NCBI GenBank assembly: GCA_907164885.2 | Contig: OU015493.1 | Span: 61,825,668 to 61,889,667, forward strand | Direction: 5' to 3' | DNA length: 64,000 nucleotides | From: Dolomedes plantarius | Lineage: Eukaryota; Arthropoda; Arachnida; Araneae; Dolomedidae | Shown here: in pieces, positions 60,332 through 64,000 of the stretch | How positions within the stretch are numbered: position 1 is the stretch's first letter | Layout of the letters: each line of letters begins with the position of its first letter | Made by a program: the position numbers and the translations under genes | Notes under the pieces: model-generated | The model's input: the letters and a program-made list of their open reading frames with translations, nothing else | Database searches by the model: none | Told to the model about the DNA's origin: nothing

Positions 60332-60934
60332 CCATACCATAATACCCGGTGCAGGACCAGTGTGGCGGTGCATAACGCAGTTGTTCAGCATCCTCTCTTC
60401 ACGGTGTCTCCAGACTCGAATGCGACCATCGTGGTGTTGCAGACAGAAGCGTGACTCCTCAGTAAAGACAATTTCATTCCATTCTGCCGTCCACATCCGT
60501 CTGTCATCGCACCATTGGCGGCGGAGACGTCTGTGGTACTGCGTCAAGGGTAGACAAAGCAATGGACGTCTTGCGGACAGATCACTCTGCTGTAAACGGC
60601 GTCGAATGGTACGCGCAGACACTGGATGATGCGTTACAGACTGCATGTGCTGTGCTATGGTTCGTGATGTGACTGAGCGATCCGTCACTGCCATGCGCAC
60701 AATTTGCCTGTCATCACGTGAAGTGGTGCGCTGAGGTGGATGCGATCGAACACGCCGGTCCGTCGTACCCTCCTGCATCCAACGATCACATATCCGCATT
60801 ACACTTGTTTGGTTTCGTCCAACACGACTACCGATTTCCCTGAAAGATAATCCACAATCTCGGTAGGCCACTATCCTTCCTCTGTCGAACTCGGATACTT
60901 GATCAAAAGATGATCGCTGTTTTCGACGAGGCAT
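60332..60934 (-). pseudogene. Tc1 transposase copy C, N-terminal part
   Basis: Starts at MPRRKQR (60934) and is open through the DNA-binding domains to PAPGIMVW. The first catalytic position is Glu (FTEESRF), as in copy A. The second Asp and final Glu are absent owing to the truncation. Confidence 0.9.
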
Positions 60935-61165
60935 AATTGATCGTTTTTTGAAAAAACCACAAGAAAAACACAATTGTCGAACTTAAAATCTTCGAAATCT
61001 CCAAGCCTTAAATAGCGCTTTGAAGTGGCGCCACAGGCGCGCGTGATGTGCGTCTGCGCTGAAATTCTAATCATTTGCATATCTCACCTCCGCTAATGCA
61101 TGTTGTAAATTTCATGTTATTTGCATGTTTCCTTCAGGGTGTTGCATTTACAGTGGCCAGCAGTG
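60332..61165 (-). mobile_element. Tc1 element copy C, 3' truncated
   Basis: Same family as copies A and B. The 5' terminal repeat ends GGCCAGCAGTG then TA at 61165. The 3' half of the element is missing, replaced by repeat X. (TA)n and (TG)n follow directly. Confidence 0.9.
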
Positions 61166-61171
61166 TATATA

Positions 61172-61220
<49 letters not shown>

Positions 61221-61224
61221 ATGT

Positions 61225-61263
<39 letters not shown>

Positions 61264-61290
61264 TGTGTGTGTGTGTTTGTTTGTGTGTTA
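61166..61290. repeat. (TA)n(TG)n microsatellite
   Basis: TA-rich then TG-rich dinucleotide runs abutting Tc1 copy C. Confidence 0.95.
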
Positions 61291-61299
61291 TGTTTAAAA

Positions 61300-62185
61300 T
61301 ATTAGTTCTGAAGACACTTCGGGAAATTGTAGTCGTAGGGTCGAAATGGTCAAACTTCAATAATATACCCAGTTTCGTGTATAAAACCAGATTTATTAAA
61401 TCATTCTGGGAGAGAGAAGAGGTAATCCCCGGAAGAGGGATGCCCGAGTTCGTCTTAAGAGAGTAAATGTAAAAACGCAATTATACGTCACTTCATAATC
61501 CACATTCTCGAAGTGGACCCTTCCAGTGGTCAGAATTGTTCTTGGATCAGCAAGTATCTAATTTCGGCATTGCCTTATAAAGGAAATGCACTGTAGCCTA
61601 AAACCTCTATGCTATCCATTTACCTACGGGTCAATCGGAGCTCGCCTGCGGGAAAATAGAAAATTTACGAAAAGTTAAAAATGGGTTGATAAAAGTAGAA
61701 ATTTACAGGACAAAGTAAGTTAAGGATTGCGTATTATTGAGATAAGGATTGAAAAATACTTTTTTTGGAATAACAATACCCCTCTCTCCCCTCCAAAGAG
61801 AGATTGGCTGATATGTTGGTACCAAGATGAGTCTGTTGAGGCTTCAATGGGTATTATTTATAATTAAAATCTTTAAAAATGCCTACAATTTAAGGATGAC
61901 TGCATTGATTTGTAATTAAAACTTTTTCTCAAATTAGAAATTAATACCAACTTGCATCATAATAACTAAATTGGATACATCATTAAAACAGATTAACACA
62001 TTAATATATTATGGCAAAAATAATAATGAAAAATACAAATGGATGGTAAAACCCTAAATATATCAATTTTAAATGTAAATAACTCAAAAATTCCTCAACA
62101 AAAATACCAAACTATTAAATATAAGAATACCAATATGAGAAAATATCAAATGTAAAAAAATATCCTGTAATATCAAATAAAAATA
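61300..62185. other. AT-rich stretch without recognised gene
   Basis: No supported gene, splice pair or transposon terminus was found. Confidence 0.4.
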
Positions 62186-62190
62186 TTTAA

Positions 62191-62369
62191 GGTAGTCTCC
62201 GAATTCAGGATTACGTTCCTCCATAACGGTCCTCCAAAAAGCAAATTTTCAGACGCCAAAACCGTCCGTCGTCGCGAGTTATAATTTTGGCAGCGCGCCA
62301 AATCCAGTCTGTATCGCTTGGGCAAGCAGTTAAACAGAAAAGTACCAAAATACCTCAAATTTTTGACTG

Positions 62370-62412
<43 letters not shown>

Positions 62413-62541
62413 GAGAGAGAGATAGATAGATAGATAGATAGATACATATATACATAACACATACATACATACAAAAGAGGCAAGCAACGATAAGGAATCC
62501 TACGTTAATAACCCGCGGTAGTTTCGTTAGAAGAGACTAAC
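62191..62541 (+). repeat. Dispersed repeat X, copy 5 (both ends present)
   Basis: The left end GGTAGTCTCC and right end AGAGACTA(A/C)C are inverted counterparts, so this copy may show the full unit of about 350 bp. The central microsatellite here is (CA)n(TA)n(GA)n(GATA)n, different from the other copies. Confidence 0.8.
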
Positions 62542-62865
62542 TGAATTTTTTTTGTTTATTTGTTACAGGGTGTATTAAAAACATATCCTCATAGTTATTC
62601 ATAACTTACTGATTACCTTATTCTTCAATGAAAACACTTTACAAATTCAAAACTTTCATTCCATACTATTATTTACATAACATCATAGATCTCGTCCTAT
62701 TCTGGGATGTTAGATTCCTTACTTTTTCAGTTGAGATTTAATATATTGATGGAAATGCCGTAGGTTGGTAGTGCGTGCAACATAAGTTTCCTAAATCATA
62801 TATGGATTTCTTAAGTTTCATCTTTTTCCTTCGAGAAGCTATGTAAAGATTAAAAAAAAAAATAG

Positions 62866-63810
62866 GAACTCAGAAGTGGAAATTTTTCTTCTATAGTTCC
62901 AAGTCTAAACACCCTGCATCACAATTTCTTCAAATACAATAAATGTGTTTGAGGTTTTTCAAAGGGGTTTTAGTTTGTCCCTATTCTCTGTGATTTACTT
63001 TGGTAAAGTTTTCCTCACTAATCAAGGAATAGGTCAATAGGTCTGACAGACCAGTTTTAAAATTTCTTTCTGAAACTCTCTGATTATACTTTTGAGAAAA
63101 CTTTATTAATTAATATTCAAATTATCTTCGCAATTTATTACTCCAATTGCACTTTATCTTAACACCATCATTATCAAATAAAGGCTATTGCAAATATACT
63201 GAATACCATTACTACACATATTAAAATTATTAACTTTATCAAATACATTTTGTAAGAAATGTGCAAAGTCGGAACATGGCGGAGAGTGCACAGATCCTTT
63301 AAGATGCATGAAGAATGTGAAAATTATTTTGAGAGACTAAACATAAAGGAAGATATGGGACTCAGAAGTGAAAAATTTTTCTTGTATATTTCCAACTCTA
63401 AACACCCTACATCACAATTTATCACTCAAATACAATAAATGTGTTTGAGGTTTTTCAAAGGGGTTTTAGTTTCTCCCTATTCTCTGTGATATACTTTGGT
63501 AAATTTTTCCTCAATAATCAAGGAATATGTCAATAGGTCTGGGAGATCAGTTTTAAAATTTCTGTCTGACACTCCCCCATTATACTTTTGAGAAAACTTC
63601 ATTAATTAATATTCAAATTATTTTCACAATTTTTTACTCTAATTTCACTTAATCTTAACACCATCATTTTCACATCAAGGGCTATTACAAATATGCTGAA
63701 TACCATTACTACACATATTAAAATTATTAACTTAATCAAATACATTTTGTAAGAAATGTGCAAGGTCGGAACACGACGGAGAGTGAGAAGATGCTTTAAG
63801 GGGGCACAAG
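62866..63810. repeat. Tandem duplication, 492-bp period
   Basis: The segment from GAACTCAGAAGTGG (62867) recurs from GGACTCAGAAGTG (63359). Long near-identical blocks include TACAATAAATGTGTTTGAGG, TTTTTCAAAGGGGTTTTAGT and ACATTTTGTAAGAAATGTGC. There is no convincing coding in either copy. Confidence 0.9.
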
Positions 63811-64000
63811 ACACAAAATTCTTCAAATTTTCGAATTAACTTTTTGTTGCATTAAAAATTTTTGAGTTCATTTCCACTCAAAACGTTTTGACGTTTAAAT
63901 CATGTTTCTATCTTAATTAGAACAGGATATATTAATTTTTTTCAACTTTCTAATAGTAGCCAATCTGTGTTTAAACCTGTAAATGCGTGTTTCTGCATGA

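Overview
The window is eukaryotic, AT-rich, and almost entirely repetitive. It looks like an arthropod genome, most likely a spider. The main reason is that the Tc1 transposases at 39.3 kb and 57.5 kb look, from memory, like families abundant in orb-weaver assemblies; this was not verified by any search. There are no operons, rRNA genes, CRISPR arrays or convincing functional tRNA genes. I saw long introns, tRNA-derived SINEs, Helitrons, Tc1/mariner, pogo-like and hAT elements, one LTR retrotransposon, one Penelope-like relic, several satellite arrays and many (TA)n tracts.

Layout. 1-10.9 kb: a decayed tandem array. The first 3 kb is a two-monomer higher-order repeat (about 230 + 230 bp). The rest is an older array of units of roughly 500-650 bp that contain the 230-bp core. 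Two SINEs, a short GC-rich retro-insert, a Tc1 relic and a Helitron are inserted in it. 10.9-14.9 kb: Helitron debris, a dead DD41D-type mariner copy, and a complete TIR-bounded DD41D element inserted at a TA inside the reverse-transcriptase active-site region of a Penelope-like relic. 15.5-17.3 kb: an unrecognised 527-residue ORF built of 83-residue repeats, with a strong splice acceptor just upstream. Two further candidate exons at 21.7 and 28.8-29.1 kb have compatible phase and suggest a 13.5-kb minus-strand gene whose introns are full of nested transposons (22.0-28.4 kb).

30-45 kb: one of five copies of an unnamed dispersed repeat, a 156-bp satellite of about 19 copies, pogo-like and mariner-like MITEs set in (TA)n, two head-to-head Tc1 copies forming a 1.27-kb-arm inverted repeat, and a 3.3-kb long-TIR transposon with a ruined ORF of a family I cannot name. 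45.7-48.4 kb: a complete LTR element with a gag-like ORF and no pol. 50.6-52.5 kb: a second unrecognised minus-strand gene, a large coding exon of about 653 codons. 53.9-58.8 kb: two hAT relics and a Helitron-like segment carrying a Tc1 element with a single premature stop. 58.8-64 kb: a truncated Tc1 copy, two more copies of the dispersed repeat and a 492-bp tandem duplication.

The only likely host protein genes are the two unrecognised minus-strand ORFs (15.6-17.2 kb and 50.6-52.5 kb) plus the candidate upstream exons. Most other coding potential belongs to mobile elements, and nearly all of that is broken. The exception is the Tc1 transposase at 39282-40322, which is open from end to end, has intact TIRs and keeps its DD34E residues.
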